Made by a program: the position numbers and the translations under genes
Notes under the pieces: generated by a model
Told to the model about the DNA's origin: nothing
Seen by the model: the letters and a program-made list of their open reading frames with translations, nothing else
Database searches by the model: none
Shown here: positions 25,634-35,507 of the stretch, piece after piece
Numbering within the stretch: position 1 is the first letter of the stretch
Layout: each line of letters opens with the position of its first letter
Source of the DNA: Pseudomonas sp. MTM4
GTDB taxonomy: Bacteria > Pseudomonadota > Gammaproteobacteria > Pseudomonadales > Pseudomonadaceae
Direction: 5' to 3'
Length of the DNA stretch: 64,000 nucleotides
Assembly: GCF_019355055.1 (NCBI RefSeq)
Contig: NZ_CP048411.1
Location: 1,054,001 to 1,118,000, forward strand

Positions 25634-25663
25634 CAAGCTGTTCGCTATCAATATGACAGCTTG
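25634..25663 (-). promoter_or_regulatory. Hairpin between sigX and oprF
   Basis: CAAGCTG/CAGCTTG form a 7-bp stem with a 16-base loop, a few bases past the sigX stop codon and upstream of oprF. It may attenuate read-through from sigX or mark its transcript end. The oprF promoter should lie between here and 25570, but no box was assigned. Confidence 0.4.
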
Positions 25664-25669
25664 TTGCCG

Positions 25670-26278
25670 TTAAGTTTCAGTGATTCCCGAAAATTTTTCG
25701 CGCAGCTTATCCAGTGCGCGCTTGTATCGCATCTTCGTTGCGCTTAAACCCATGTGCATAATATCGGCAATTTCCTGAAACTCGAGCTCCGCTACGAAAC
25801 GCAGAACCAGAATCTCCCGATCAATTTGGTTCACATGAACCAGCCACTTGTCTAGCCCCGCCTTTTCCTCGATGTTCGGCGCTTTTTCCTCGGAAGCTTC
25901 TTCGACCGGATCGAGACTTAGCGCATCAAGTAAGCGCCGCTTGCGCCGCTCTTTTCGATACTGGGTAATGCACTCATTGTAGGTAATGCTGTACAGCCAG
26001 GTCTTGAACTTTGACTTGCCCTCAAAGTTCTTCAAACCGTACAAAACCTTGAGCATTACTTCTTGGCAAACATCATCCGCGTCTCGGTCGTTTCCCAAGT
26101 AACGAGCACATACATTGAAAAGAGTACGCTGATACCTTCGCATCAGCTCTTCGTAAGCACGCGTTATATGGAACAGCTCGGCATGGGCACGCTGCACCAG
26201 CTCTTCATCGGAAAGCTGGCGCGGATCGTAGCTCGTGGTAGATGGATGGGTTTTAGTCAAGACGCTTCGAACCGGCAA
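25670..26278 (-). CDS. sigX: ECF sigma factor SigX
   Basis: Up to 202 residues. Sigma region 2 includes YEELMRRYQRTLFNVCARYLGNDRDADDVCQEVMLKVLYG in pieces close to P. aeruginosa SigX, and region 4 includes LRFVAELEFQEIADIMHMGLSATKMRYKRAL. SigX directs transcription of oprF and of envelope and fatty-acid genes and responds to membrane stress. No ATG gives a full-length protein. TTG codons at 26278 and 26260 are both possible, and neither has a clear ribosome site. The start at 26260 gives a length of 196 residues, equal to the P. aeruginosa protein. It lies between cmpX and oprF, on the same strand. Confidence 0.93.
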   Translation of the reverse strand: MPVRSVLTKTHPSTTSYDPRQLSDEELVQRAHAELFHITRAYEELMRRYQRTLFNVCARYLGNDRDADDVCQEVMLKVLYGLKNFEGKSKFKTWLYSITYNECITQYRKERRKRRLLDALSLDPVEEASEEKAPNIEEKAGLDKWLVHVNQIDREILVLRFVAELEFQEIADIMHMGLSATKMRYKRALDKLREKFSGITET

Positions 26279-26343
26279 AAGTCGTGGCCGCCGTTCACGG
26301 TAGACATCGAAAAGGGGCGGCGCACTTTAGCAGATTACCGGGC

Positions 26344-27174
26344 CTAACGGCTGCTTACGCGCTGCTCCAGCAGCACTCTATTTGCGACCGAGACCAGCTC
26401 ACCTTCATCGGTGAGCAACAAGGTCTTGGCTGTGCCGATCTCTTCTATTTCGCCTTCCAGCTGCGATCCCTCAAGACGTACCCGCTGGCCGACTTCATAG
26501 AGTTCGCGAACATAAATGCCTGCAAGGATCTGGCTGACCAGTTCACGGCTCCCGAGGCCCAGCGCCAGCGCTGCGGCCAAACCAACGGATATCAGAGCAA
26601 TCGCGATCACATAGTTGAGCAGCTCGGTTTTGACTTCGAGCTGACCGATTGCGACCGAAATAATGATGATGATCACCAGCCCCTGAGCGATCCGCGCGAG
26701 CCCGCTGGCATACTCGAGACCAACACCCTCTGCAGCGCCACGAACCAAGCCATTGACCAACTGGGCCAGCAGCACGCCGACAAGCAGAATCACTCCTGCG
26801 CCGAAGACCTTCGGGACATACAGCGCGAGCATATCGAGTGTCGCGGAAACTCGAGCGAGACCCAGAGATTCGGCAGCTGATACAAGGAAAATCAACAGCA
26901 CGAACCAATAGACGATCTTTCCGATCAGGGCCGATATCGGCAGGCGAATCCCGGCACGCCCAAGCAACTTGGTTACCCCGGTGCCGGCAACGAGTCGGTC
27001 CACACCCACCTTCGCCAGAACCTTGGATAGCAAGGTGTCCAACAACTTGGCAACCACAAAGCCGACGGCTACGACCAGTAACGCGCCAAACAAACGCGGT
27101 ATGAACGCAGCAACAGGAGCCCAAAGCGCGCTCATCGCACCCAGCAAGCTCTGGCTCCAGGGATCGAGTTCCAT
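26344..27174 (-). CDS. cmpX: CmpX, small-conductance mechanosensitive-channel-like protein
   Basis: A 276-residue inner-membrane protein with several hydrophobic segments. It includes the conserved transmembrane-helix repeat found in MscS-related proteins (blocks PRLFGALLVVAVGFVVAKLL and YVPKVFGAGVILLVGVLLAQ). A soluble C-terminal domain ends in LLTDEGELVSVANRVLLEQ. It corresponds to CmpX, encoded next to sigX in Pseudomonas and linked to membrane-tension signalling. The gene starts two bases after the crfX stop and is followed by sigX 65 bases on. Confidence 0.9.
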   Translation of the reverse strand: MELDPWSQSLLGAMSALWAPVAAFIPRLFGALLVVAVGFVVAKLLDTLLSKVLAKVGVDRLVAGTGVTKLLGRAGIRLPISALIGKIVYWFVLLIFLVSAAESLGLARVSATLDMLALYVPKVFGAGVILLVGVLLAQLVNGLVRGAAEGVGLEYASGLARIAQGLVIIIIISVAIGQLEVKTELLNYVIAIALISVGLAAALALGLGSRELVSQILAGIYVRELYEVGQRVRLEGSQLEGEIEEIGTAKTLLLTDEGELVSVANRVLLEQRVSSR

Positions 27175-27176
27175 GA

Positions 27177-27425
27177 TCAGTCAGCCCTATCGAAAGAAGA
27201 AGAATGGGACGAAGAACGGCGGCGCGCGACAGTCGAGGTGTGTGGCGCACCGCTGCTGAGAGCAATCAGCACGGCCTGCACACAATGGCCCATCAGACCG
27301 AACAGGTCGCCAGCGCCAACCTGGCGGTTGGCGGTCTTCAACACGCGATCCAGACAAGCGTCGTCATCATGTGCGGTCTGGGCGTTAAGCATGTCACGCA
27401 AGGATTCTTCAAAAGGATCGCGCAT
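27177..27425 (-). CDS. crfX: CrfX, small protein encoded upstream of cmpX
   Basis: An 82-residue protein. The ATG at 27425 follows the strong ribosome site GGGAGGT and is preferred over a 20-codon upstream extension. It starts MRDPFEESLRDMLNAQT, has a mostly helical middle and a serine/arginine-rich tail. By position and N-terminus it matches CrfX of the crfX-cmpX-sigX-oprF block. The function is unknown. It is almost fused to cmpX (2-base gap), so the two are co-transcribed. Confidence 0.8.
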   Translation of the reverse strand: MRDPFEESLRDMLNAQTAHDDDACLDRVLKTANRQVGAGDLFGLMGHCVQAVLIALSSGAPHTSTVARRRSSSHSSSFDRAD

Positions 27426-27626
27426 GGTTACCTCCCTACAGTCCGATCTAGACGGCATATCGCCATGGCGGGTCACATTTGTCACGCATCCCGCCGCAAC
27501 CCCATGCGGACTTTCGGAATTCCTGCCGCGCTAACGTCGAACAGCCGGCGAGGATGCATTCAGCCTGATGCTCTGTCTTGCTTGGGAAGAAGATGGGAGC
27601 ACTTACTTTCTTCTTCCCAGAAACGC

Positions 27627-27652
27627 TGAAGGCCCCGGAAACGGGGCCTTCA
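27627..27652 (-). terminator. Terminator of the tRNA-Ser gene
   Basis: An 11-bp perfect stem TGAAGGCCCCG/CGGGGCCTTCA with tetraloop GAAA, about 10 bases past the tRNA 3' end on the minus strand. The T-tract is short, but the stem is strong. Confidence 0.7.
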
Positions 27653-27661
27653 CGTGCGATA

Positions 27662-27751
27662 TGGCGGAGGAGGTGAGATTCGAACTCACGGAAGAGTTTC
27701 CCCTTCGACGGTTTTCAAGACCGTTGCATTCAACCGCTCTGCCACTCCTCC
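27662..27751 (-). tRNA. tRNA-Ser (anticodon TGA)
   Basis: A 90-base gene on the minus strand beginning GGAGGAGTGGCAGAGCGG and ending with the paired CTCCTCC, discriminator G and encoded CCA. The anticodon loop CTTGAAA carries TGA, reading UCA-type serine codons. A long variable arm and the T-arm GTTCGAATC are present. It folds as a class II tRNA. The gene is flanked by crfX and the Bax-inhibitor-like gene. Confidence 0.95.
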
Positions 27752-27879
27752 GCAGAGAGCGGGCGCAATAGTACCGGAACGAAACACACTGTCAAACTCT
27801 GTTGTTAGGCTGCAACAAAAGCTCTGCTATGATCCGAGTCAATTCGCCTCAGGCTGAAGACATCTACAGGAGTGTCGCA

Positions 27880-28548
27880 ATGCTCAAGCAACAGTACGCA
27901 TCTACGCACACGCAGGTTGAACAACGGGAAGTCAGCCGCGTCTTGCGCAACACCTATAGCCTTCTGGCTCTGACCCTCGGTTTCAGCGCCCTGGTCGCCT
28001 ACATGGCCATGCAGGCCAATGCGGCCTACCCGAACATCTTCGTGGTGCTGATCGGCTTCTATGGCCTGTTCTTCCTCACAGCGAAGCTGCGCAATTCGGC
28101 CTGGGGTCTGCTTTCAACTTTCGCGCTGACCGGGTTCATGGGTTATACGCTCGGCCCGATTCTCAACATGTATCTGGGTACCGCCAACGGTGGTGAACTG
28201 ATCGCCTCGGCGCTATCGATGACGGCGCTGGTGTTCTTCGGTCTGTCCGCCTTCGTGCTGATCACCCGCAAGGATATGAGTTTCCTCAGCGGCTTCATCA
28301 CCGCCGGGTTCTTCGTCCTGCTGGGCGCGATGGTCGCAAGCTTCTTCTTCCAGATCAGCGGCCTGCAGCTGGCGATCAGCGCTGGCTTCGTACTGTTCTC
28401 CTCGGTCTGCATCCTCTACCAGACCAGCGCCATCATCCATGGCGGCGAGCGCAACTACATCATGGCCACCATCGGTCTGTACGTTTCGCTGTACAACCTG
28501 TTCATCAGCCTGCTGCAGCTGATGGGTATCATGGGTGGCGACGACTGA
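27880..28548 (+). CDS. Bax inhibitor-1/YccA family membrane protein
   Basis: A 222-residue inner-membrane protein with seven predicted helices. The ATG at 27880 follows ACAGGAG, and an upstream in-frame ATG at 27802 is ignored. The N-terminus contains the family block [23 protein letters not shown]. The C-terminal helix segment [23 protein letters not shown] carries the family end pattern. E. coli YccA, a relative, is a substrate and modulator of the FtsH protease. It lies before the tus operon, as in P. aeruginosa, and ends at a strong terminator. Confidence 0.9.
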   Translation: MLKQQYASTHTQVEQREVSRVLRNTYSLLALTLGFSALVAYMAMQANAAYPNIFVVLIGFYGLFFLTAKLRNSAWGLLSTFALTGFMGYTLGPILNMYLGTANGGELIASALSMTALVFFGLSAFVLITRKDMSFLSGFITAGFFVLLGAMVASFFFQISGLQLAISAGFVLFSSVCILYQTSAIIHGGERNYIMATIGLYVSLYNLFISLLQLMGIMGGDD

Positions 28549-28565
28549 TAGTCGCTCTTCGAATC

Positions 28566-28587
28566 AGCCCGCTTCGGCGGGCTTTTT
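28566..28587 (+). terminator. Terminator after the Bax-inhibitor-like gene
   Basis: The stem AGCCCGC/GCGGGCT with loop TTCG is followed by TTTT, 18 bases past the stop codon. Confidence 0.85.
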
Positions 28588-28634
28588 CGTTTCTGCAGCT
28601 GGCGTATCATGTCGCCCAGTTAGCAAGGTGCACC

Positions 28635-29027
28635 ATGAAATTCGTAATCGCTCTGTTTTCACCCGCCCACTCCCCCGCTTCGCGGCGCGCGTTGCGCTTC
28701 GCCGAGGCCGTACTGGCCGGTGGGCACGAGATAACCCGGCTGTTTCTCTATCAGGACGGCGTGCACAGTGCCTCGGCCAATATCGTGACTGCCCAGGATG
28801 AGTTCGACCTGGCCGGTGAATGGGAGCGTTTCGTTCGTAGCCATGCGCTCGACGGCGTCGTCTGCATCGCCGCAGGCTTACGCCGGGGCGTACTGGACGA
28901 ACACGAAGCCAAACGCCATTCGCGCCCCGCTGCGAACCTCTTGCCCGCCTGGGAGCTTTCCGGCCTGGGCCAGCTGCACGAAGCGGCGCAACAAGCCGAT
29001 CGCCTCGTCTGCTTCGGAGGTCACTGA
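28635..29027 (+). CDS. tusD: Sulfurtransferase subunit TusD (DsrE family)
   Basis: A 130-residue DsrE-fold protein, first gene of tusDCB. The sulfur-carrying Cys77 lies in LDGVVCIAAGLRRG, matching Cys78 of E. coli TusD. TusD accepts persulfide sulfur from TusA within the TusBCD hexamer and passes it to TusE. The stop overlaps the tusC start by one base, so translation is coupled. Confidence 0.95.
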   Translation: MKFVIALFSPAHSPASRRALRFAEAVLAGGHEITRLFLYQDGVHSASANIVTAQDEFDLAGEWERFVRSHALDGVVCIAAGLRRGVLDEHEAKRHSRPAANLLPAWELSGLGQLHEAAQQADRLVCFGGH

Positions 29028-29386
29028 TGGCGCGCTCGATGCTGATCATCACCCGGCAATCGCCCTGGTCCGGGCCATCGGCGCGCGAAGCGCTGGATAT
29101 CGCGCTGGCCGGCGGCGCCTTCGAGCTGCCCCTGGGCCTGCTGTTTCTCGACGATGGTGTGTTTCAGCTGGTGCAGGCACAGCAAGCAGCGCAGCTGCAG
29201 CAGAAGGATCTAACGGCCAACCTGCAGGCATTGCCCATGTTCGGCGTCGACTCATTGTATGCAGCCCAGCGCAGCCTCCAGGAACGCGGCTTGGACCAGA
29301 ACGCGCTGTCGCTACCGGTAGAAGTACTGGACGACACCGCCCTGCGCGCCCTCATCAACCGCTACGACCAGGTGATAACGCTCTAA
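29027..29386 (+). CDS. tusC: Sulfurtransferase subunit TusC (DsrF family)
   Basis: A 119-residue DsrF-like subunit with the N-terminal block SMLIITRQSPWSGPSAREALD and GVFQLV. It forms the core of TusBCD with TusD and TusB. It lacks a cysteine at the TusD position, as expected for a structural subunit. The stop and the tusB start share a base (TAATG). Confidence 0.93.
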   Translation: MARSMLIITRQSPWSGPSAREALDIALAGGAFELPLGLLFLDDGVFQLVQAQQAAQLQQKDLTANLQALPMFGVDSLYAAQRSLQERGLDQNALSLPVEVLDDTALRALINRYDQVITL

Positions 29387-29688
29387 TGGCCACCTTGCAC
29401 CTGCTTTCGCACTCCCCTTTCGCCGATAGCCGCCTGGCCAGCTGTCTGCAACTGCTCTCGGCGGAGGATGCCCTGCTGCTCAGTGGCGATGCCGTTTATG
29501 CGCTGCAGGCCGGCACGGCCCAGCGACAGGCCCTGGACTTGATGCCTGTCAGCATTATGCTGTTCGCACTGGAGGAAGATGTCGTCGCGCGCGGCCTGGC
29601 GACGCTGCCCGAGCGCTTGCAAACGATCGACTATGCCGGCTTCGTCGAACTCTGCTGTCGCTATGACAGGGCCAATGCCTGGCTATGA
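29386..29688 (+). CDS. tusB: Sulfurtransferase subunit TusB (DsrH family)
   Basis: A 100-residue protein, MATLHLLSHSPFADSRLASC, ending YDRANAWL, which fits the short DsrH/TusB family. It is part of the TusBCD sulfur relay complex. The start overlaps the tusC stop, and the stop overlaps the tusE start (ATGA), giving a tight four-gene unit. Confidence 0.92.
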   Translation: MATLHLLSHSPFADSRLASCLQLLSAEDALLLSGDAVYALQAGTAQRQALDLMPVSIMLFALEEDVVARGLATLPERLQTIDYAGFVELCCRYDRANAWL

Positions 29689-30020
29689 ATGCTCTGATCG
29701 TCAACGGCCGGCCCATCGAGGTCGACCAGGAAGGCTACCTGACCGACCTGAACGACTGGAGTGAGCCGGTGGCCGAGGCCCTCGCTCGACAGGAAGGCCT
29801 GGCGCTGGAAGATGAGCACTGGGAAATCCTGCAACTGTTACGCGCCTTTTATGGTGAATTCCAGCTGTCACCTGCAACGCGCCCACTGATCAAATACACC
29901 GCCTTGAAACTGGGGCCCGACAAGGGCAACAGCATGCACCTCAATCGTCTATTCAAAGGCACACCCGCCAAGCTCGCAGCCAAGCTGGCAGGCCTGCCGA
30001 AACCGAGCAACTGCATATGA
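29685..30020 (+). CDS. tusE: Sulfur carrier TusE (DsrC family)
   Basis: A 111-residue DsrC-family protein with the penultimate cysteine (Cys110) in the C-terminal arm KPSNCI. The motif YGEFQLSPATRPLIKY is the DsrC helix-turn region. TusE takes sulfur from TusBCD and delivers it to MnmA, encoded further along in this window, for 2-thiouridine in tRNA. It lacks the second conserved cysteine of dissimilatory DsrC, as TusE proteins do. It is coupled to tusB before and the trpD2-like gene after by ATGA overlaps. Confidence 0.95.
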   Translation: MNALIVNGRPIEVDQEGYLTDLNDWSEPVAEALARQEGLALEDEHWEILQLLRAFYGEFQLSPATRPLIKYTALKLGPDKGNSMHLNRLFKGTPAKLAAKLAGLPKPSNCI

Positions 30021-30997
30021 GCACCGTCACGCCAGCAGAACATCCCTTCGCCGTTTTCGTGCGGATTCTCGGCAAGGGCAAGCGCGGCGCACGCGACCTG
30101 ACCCGCGAGGAAGCGCGTCAAGCCATGGGCATGCTACTCGATGGCGAAGTCGAAGATACCCAGCTCGGTGCGTTCCTGATGCTGCTGCGCCACAAGGAGG
30201 AAAGTGCCGAAGAACTCGCCGGTTTCACCGAAGCCGTTCGTGAGCGAATTCAGGCGCCCGTCATTGCCACGGATATCGACTGGCCGACCTACGCCGGCAA
30301 GAAGCGGCATCTGCCCTGGTATCTACTTGCCGCGAAATGTCTGGCGCAGAATGGCGTTCGCATCCTGATGCATGGCGGCGGCGCCCACACCGCTGGGCGC
30401 ATGTATACCGAGCAGTTGCTCGAGTTGCTCGGCATCACCCGCTGCGAAGACTGGGAAACGGTCGCCGCTACGTTGGATCGCGGCGAGGTGGCCTTCATGC
30501 CGTTGCGTGCCTGGATGCCCGTGCTGCAGCGAATGATCGATCAGCGCAACGTGCTCGGGCTGCGCTCGCCGATTCACTCGCTGGCGCGCATTCTCAACCC
30601 GCTCGGCGCCCGTTGCGGCCTGCAGAGCATCTTCCACCCCGGCTACCAGGCCAATCACCGCGAAGCCAGCCGCCTGCTGGGCGACACCGCAATCGTCATC
30701 AAGGGCGAAGGCGGCGAAATCGAAGTCAACCCGGACGGCATTGCTCACCTGTACGGAACCGAAACCGGCTCCAGCTGGGATGAGGACTGGCCGGCCCTGT
30801 CGCCGCAGCGTCACGTAAAGCCCGCACAGCTGGACCCGCAGCATCTGCTGGCTGTGTGGAATGGCACCGAGGACGCCTATGGTGAACTGGCCGTCGTGGC
30901 GACCATGGCGTTGGCCCTGCGCGGCCTGGGTCAGACTCGAGAACAGGCATTCGCGCAGGCAAGGCAGTATTGGCAGCACAGGAACTCATCGAACTGA
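30017..30997 (+). CDS. ybiB: TrpD2/YbiB-like phosphoribosyltransferase-family protein
   Basis: A 326-residue protein of the glycosyltransferase family 3 fold, related to anthranilate phosphoribosyltransferase but of the TrpD2/YbiB group. The N-terminal helical domain (about 10-75) includes LTREEARQAMGMLLDGEVEDTQ. The glycine-rich block is HGGGAHTAGRMYTEQLLELLG. YbiB of E. coli binds nucleic acids and lacks normal TrpD activity. Its biological task is unclear. It overlaps tusE by ATGA and so ends the tus operon. Confidence 0.88.
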   Translation: MSTVTPAEHPFAVFVRILGKGKRGARDLTREEARQAMGMLLDGEVEDTQLGAFLMLLRHKEESAEELAGFTEAVRERIQAPVIATDIDWPTYAGKKRHLPWYLLAAKCLAQNGVRILMHGGGAHTAGRMYTEQLLELLGITRCEDWETVAATLDRGEVAFMPLRAWMPVLQRMIDQRNVLGLRSPIHSLARILNPLGARCGLQSIFHPGYQANHREASRLLGDTAIVIKGEGGEIEVNPDGIAHLYGTETGSSWDEDWPALSPQRHVKPAQLDPQHLLAVWNGTEDAYGELAVVATMALALRGLGQTREQAFAQARQYWQHRNSSN

Positions 30998-31017
30998 ACG
31001 ATGGATTTGTCCAGCCA

Positions 31018-31163
31018 TTAGCAGGCTGTTGAAAACGTAGGCGAGGCGGGCAAGACGAGGCAAAAACAGCCGAAGAAGCGGAGTTTAGGTGTTGTAAATG
31101 AGCATTCTGAGGCTGTTTTTAACGAAGTATTGCCAACGCAGGTAGTTTTTCAACGGTCTGTTA
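31018..31163. repeat. MITE-like palindromic intergenic element
   Basis: About 146 bp with imperfect terminal inverted repeats. The left end TTAGCAGGCTGTTGAAAA and the reverse complement of the right end CTAACAGACCGTTGAAAA match at 14 of 18 positions. Nested inside is a perfect 10-bp pair AAAAACAGCC (31062-31071)/GGCTGTTTTT (31111-31120). No transposase frame is present. It sits between the tus operon and the reductase gene. Similar sequences appear, from my recollection, in intergenic regions of Pseudomonas stutzeri and relatives. It could end transcription of the tus operon. Confidence 0.6.
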
Positions 31164-31225
31164 GGTTCCATCCATCGAACCTTGTCCCCTAGAGTGCCCC
31201 TAACGCTCATAACGAGGAGGCAGTC

Positions 31226-32224
31226 ATGGGACTTCTGGTCGATGGTCAGTGGCAGGATCGGTGGTACGAAAACAGCGATGACGGCGAGTTCCAGCGCGAA
31301 CAGGCCCAACGTCGCGACTGGGTGACCGCAGACGGCTCGCCCGGTCCCGATGGTCGGCCGGCGGTCAAGGCCGAAGCCGGGCGCTATCACCTCTATGTTT
31401 CGCTCGCCTGTCCCTGGGCCCACCGCACGTTGATCTACCGCAAGCTCAAGCAGCTCGAACCATTGATCGACGTATCGGTGGTCAGTTGGTTGATGGCCGA
31501 GCATGGCTGGACCTTCGACAGGAGCACCGGCTCCAGCGGTGATGCGCTCGATGGGCTGCAGTATCTCCACCAGCGCTACATCATCGATGATGACAGCTAC
31601 ACCGGCCGCGTGACGGTGCCGGTGCTCTGGGATCGCCAACAGCAGCGGGTCGTCAACAACGAATCATCCGAGCTGATCCGTATTTTCAACAATGCCTTCG
31701 ACGGATTGACCGGCTCGAAACTGGATCTTTGCCCCGAACCACTGCGCGCGGAAATCAACGACCTCAACGCGCGGATCTACCCCAGAGTAAACAACGGCGT
31801 CTACCGTGCCGGATTCGCCACCACGCAGAAGGCCTACGAAGCGGCCTTCAACGAAGTCTTCAGCGAACTGGATTGGCTGGAGCAGCGCCTGGCGGAGCGG
31901 CGCTACCTGACCGGTGAATTCCTCACCGAGGCGGACTGGCGGCTCTTCACCACCATCGTCCGCTTCGACGCCGTCTATCACGGCCACTTCAAGTGCAACC
32001 TGCGGCGGATCGAGGATTATCCGAACCTGTCGAACTGGCTACGCGAGCTCTATCAATGGCCGGGTATCGCCGAAACCGTCGATTTCACCCACATCAAGAG
32101 CCATTACTACGCAAGCCATCGTCAAATCAACGCCAACGGCATCGTTCCCAAGGGCCCGCAGCTGTCGCTGGACCGCGCACATGATCGCGAACGACTGCCC
32201 GGCAAGGGTATCTGGTCGCGCTGA
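31226..32224 (+). CDS. yqjG: Glutathionyl-hydroquinone reductase (YqjG/GST Xi class)
   Basis: A 332-residue cytoplasmic enzyme of the glutathione transferase superfamily. The active-site cysteine is Cys62 in SLACPWAHR, the Xi-class pattern. The C-terminal helical domain has the blocks YPRVNNGVYRAGFATTQKAY and WRLFTTIVRFDAVYHGHFKCNL typical of YqjG/EcGHR. These enzymes reduce glutathionyl-hydroquinones with glutathione. A strong ribosome site GAGGAGG precedes the ATG. It lies between the MITE-like element and the convergent cysG, and the two stop codons are about one base apart. Confidence 0.92.
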   Translation: MGLLVDGQWQDRWYENSDDGEFQREQAQRRDWVTADGSPGPDGRPAVKAEAGRYHLYVSLACPWAHRTLIYRKLKQLEPLIDVSVVSWLMAEHGWTFDRSTGSSGDALDGLQYLHQRYIIDDDSYTGRVTVPVLWDRQQQRVVNNESSELIRIFNNAFDGLTGSKLDLCPEPLRAEINDLNARIYPRVNNGVYRAGFATTQKAYEAAFNEVFSELDWLEQRLAERRYLTGEFLTEADWRLFTTIVRFDAVYHGHFKCNLRRIEDYPNLSNWLRELYQWPGIAETVDFTHIKSHYYASHRQINANGIVPKGPQLSLDRAHDRERLPGKGIWSR

Positions 32225-32225
32225 T

Positions 32226-33620
32226 TTACTCCGGTTTGGCCATGCCCTCGAACCAGGCCAGTTTGTCGCGAAGCGTCACGACCTCACCGACGATCACCAG
32301 TGTCGGTGCCTGGACCTGCTCGCTCGCGACGAGCTCGGGTAGATCACCCAGCGTTCCGGTAAACACCCGCTGATTGCTGGTGGTGCCCTGCTGGATCAGC
32401 GCCGCCGGCGTATCGGCGCCGCGGCCATGAGCGATCAGTTGCTGACAGATCACCGGCAAGCCAACCAGGCCCATGTAGAACACCAGGGTCTGGCTCGGCG
32501 CGACCAGGTCGGCCCAGGGCAGATCGCAACTGCCGTCCTTGAGATGCCCTGTGACGAAACGGACCGATTGCGCGTAATCACGATGAGTCAGGGGTATACC
32601 GGAATAGGCTGCGCAACCGCTGGCGGCGGTAATGCCCGGCACGACCTGGAAGGGAATACCGTTGGCCGCCAGCTCTTCGATCTCCTCGCCGCCACGACCG
32701 AAGATGAAGGGGTCACCACCTTTCAGACGCAGCACTCGCTTGCCTTGCAGTGCCAGCGTTACCAATTGCTGGTTGATTTGCTCCTGTGGGACGGCATGAT
32801 CGGCGCGCTGCTTGCCTACGTAGATGCGATCGGCATCACGCCGGCACATGTCGAGAATCGCGGGTGCCACCAGCCTGTCGTAGAGCACCACGTCCGCTTG
32901 CTGCATCAGGCGCAGGGCGCGGAAAGTGAGCAGATCGGGGTCGCCTGGGCCGGCACCGACCAGATAGACCTCGCCCAGGCTTCGAGGGGCCGCGCCTGAC
33001 AGTTTGGCCTGTAGCAGCCGTTCGGCTTCTAGTTCCTGTCCGGCGAGCGCGCGCTCAGCGATGGTCCCCTGAAAAACGTCCTCCCAGAACACCCGACGCT
33101 GCTGCACATCTGGCAACAACGCCTTGACCTGGGCACGGAATTTCTTCGCCAACCCGGCCAGCTGTCCGTACGCCGAGGGAATCCAGGTTTCGATCCGTGC
33201 GCGAACCAGGCGCGCCAGCACCGGTGCGTCGCCGCTACTGGAGACGGCAATCATCAGTGGCGAGCGGTCGACGATGGCCGGGAAAATCACCGTGCACAGT
33301 TCGGGGGAATCCACCACATTTACCGGAATGCCGAGTGCCTTTGCATCTCGTGACACCAGCGCGTTGAGCGGCTCGTCATCGGTGGCGGCTACCGCCAGGA
33401 CACAGCCAGCTAGATCGTCGCTCGCATAACCACGCTTGAAGGAATGCCCGCCGCTCTGCTGCAACAATTTGGCCAGCTGTGCCTCAATTTGGGGCGCCAC
33501 CACACGCAGCACCGCGCCCGCTTCGGATAACAGCCGCGCCTTGCGCAGTGCGATATCGCCACCGCCGACGATCAGCACCAAGCGGCCCTTGAGGTTGTGG
33601 AACAGCGGCAAGAAATCCAT
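32226..33620 (-). CDS. cysG: Siroheme synthase CysG (dehydrogenase/ferrochelatase and methyltransferase)
   Basis: A 464-residue bifunctional enzyme. The N-terminal part (about 1-210) has the NAD-binding motif [16 protein letters not shown] and oxidises precorrin-2 and inserts iron. The C-terminal part (about 215-460) is uroporphyrinogen-III methyltransferase, with [13 protein letters not shown] and [18 protein letters not shown]. It makes siroheme for sulfite and nitrite reductases. The gene is last in the minus-strand row ftsK-lolA-rarA-crcB-serS-cysG, about 160 bases after serS, and likely also has its own promoter. Confidence 0.96.
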   Translation of the reverse strand: MDFLPLFHNLKGRLVLIVGGGDIALRKARLLSEAGAVLRVVAPQIEAQLAKLLQQSGGHSFKRGYASDDLAGCVLAVAATDDEPLNALVSRDAKALGIPVNVVDSPELCTVIFPAIVDRSPLMIAVSSSGDAPVLARLVRARIETWIPSAYGQLAGLAKKFRAQVKALLPDVQQRRVFWEDVFQGTIAERALAGQELEAERLLQAKLSGAAPRSLGEVYLVGAGPGDPDLLTFRALRLMQQADVVLYDRLVAPAILDMCRRDADRIYVGKQRADHAVPQEQINQQLVTLALQGKRVLRLKGGDPFIFGRGGEEIEELAANGIPFQVVPGITAASGCAAYSGIPLTHRDYAQSVRFVTGHLKDGSCDLPWADLVAPSQTLVFYMGLVGLPVICQQLIAHGRGADTPAALIQQGTTSNQRVFTGTLGDLPELVASEQVQAPTLVIVGEVVTLRDKLAWFEGMAKPE

Positions 33621-33779
33621 CAGTGAATCCTGGTGTCCATGAAGGTAAGGGCCATCTCAGCCGTTACGCCGATGGTGGCCCTTGTCGGGAATCAAGGAGT
33701 CCGGATCGAGCCCTGAAGCAGCGCATATCGGGGCAATTTACCGCACCGGCAGCACCTCAGGACCGCCGGAATCGGCCTT

Positions 33780-35111
<1,332 letters not shown>

Positions 35112-35132
35112 TTACTGCGATAGCGGCCAGCT

Positions 35133-35507
35133 TCATAACCTGCCGAGGGCCAGGCCTGCCCAGGTCGCCAGCAAGCCGCCGAGCACACTCAGGCAGATGT
35201 AGCCGAAGGCCGTGGCAAGCTGGCCGCTCTCGAGCAGCCGCAAGCCGTCGAGAGAGAAACTGGAAAAAGTGGTGAACGCCCCCAGAAAACCGAGGATCAA
35301 GCCACCGCGCAGTTCCGGCGACACGTCCGGGCGCATGAGAAACAGCGCGTACAGGTAGCCGATCAACAGGCAGCCCAGCAGGTTGACCGCAAGCGTCGCC
35401 AGATGGAAATGTCGCGGCCAGTACGTCGATACCCAGGTCGACAGGGCAAAGCGCAGCAGCGTACCGATCACCCCGCCCGCGGCGACGGCCAGCATCAGGC
35501 GGATCAT
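35133..35507 (-). CDS. crcB: Fluoride ion channel CrcB/FluC
   Basis: A 124-residue protein with four membrane helices. The signature [10 protein letters not shown] at the N-terminus and [13 protein letters not shown] in the third helix hold the phenylalanines and polar residues of the fluoride track in the Fluc family. It forms a dimeric channel that exports fluoride. The start overlaps the rarA stop by four bases, so it is translated with rarA. No fluoride riboswitch is seen, which fits its place inside an operon. Confidence 0.93.
   Translation of the reverse strand: MIRLMLAVAAGGVIGTLLRFALSTWVSTYWPRHFHLATLAVNLLGCLLIGYLYALFLMRPDVSPELRGGLILGFLGAFTTFSSFSLDGLRLLESGQLATAFGYICLSVLGGLLATWAGLALGRL

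Noticed and set aside
31085..31639. 184-codon minus-strand frame across the palindromic element
   Set aside because: It runs through the element and opposite the glutathionyl-hydroquinone reductase gene. No family resemblance.
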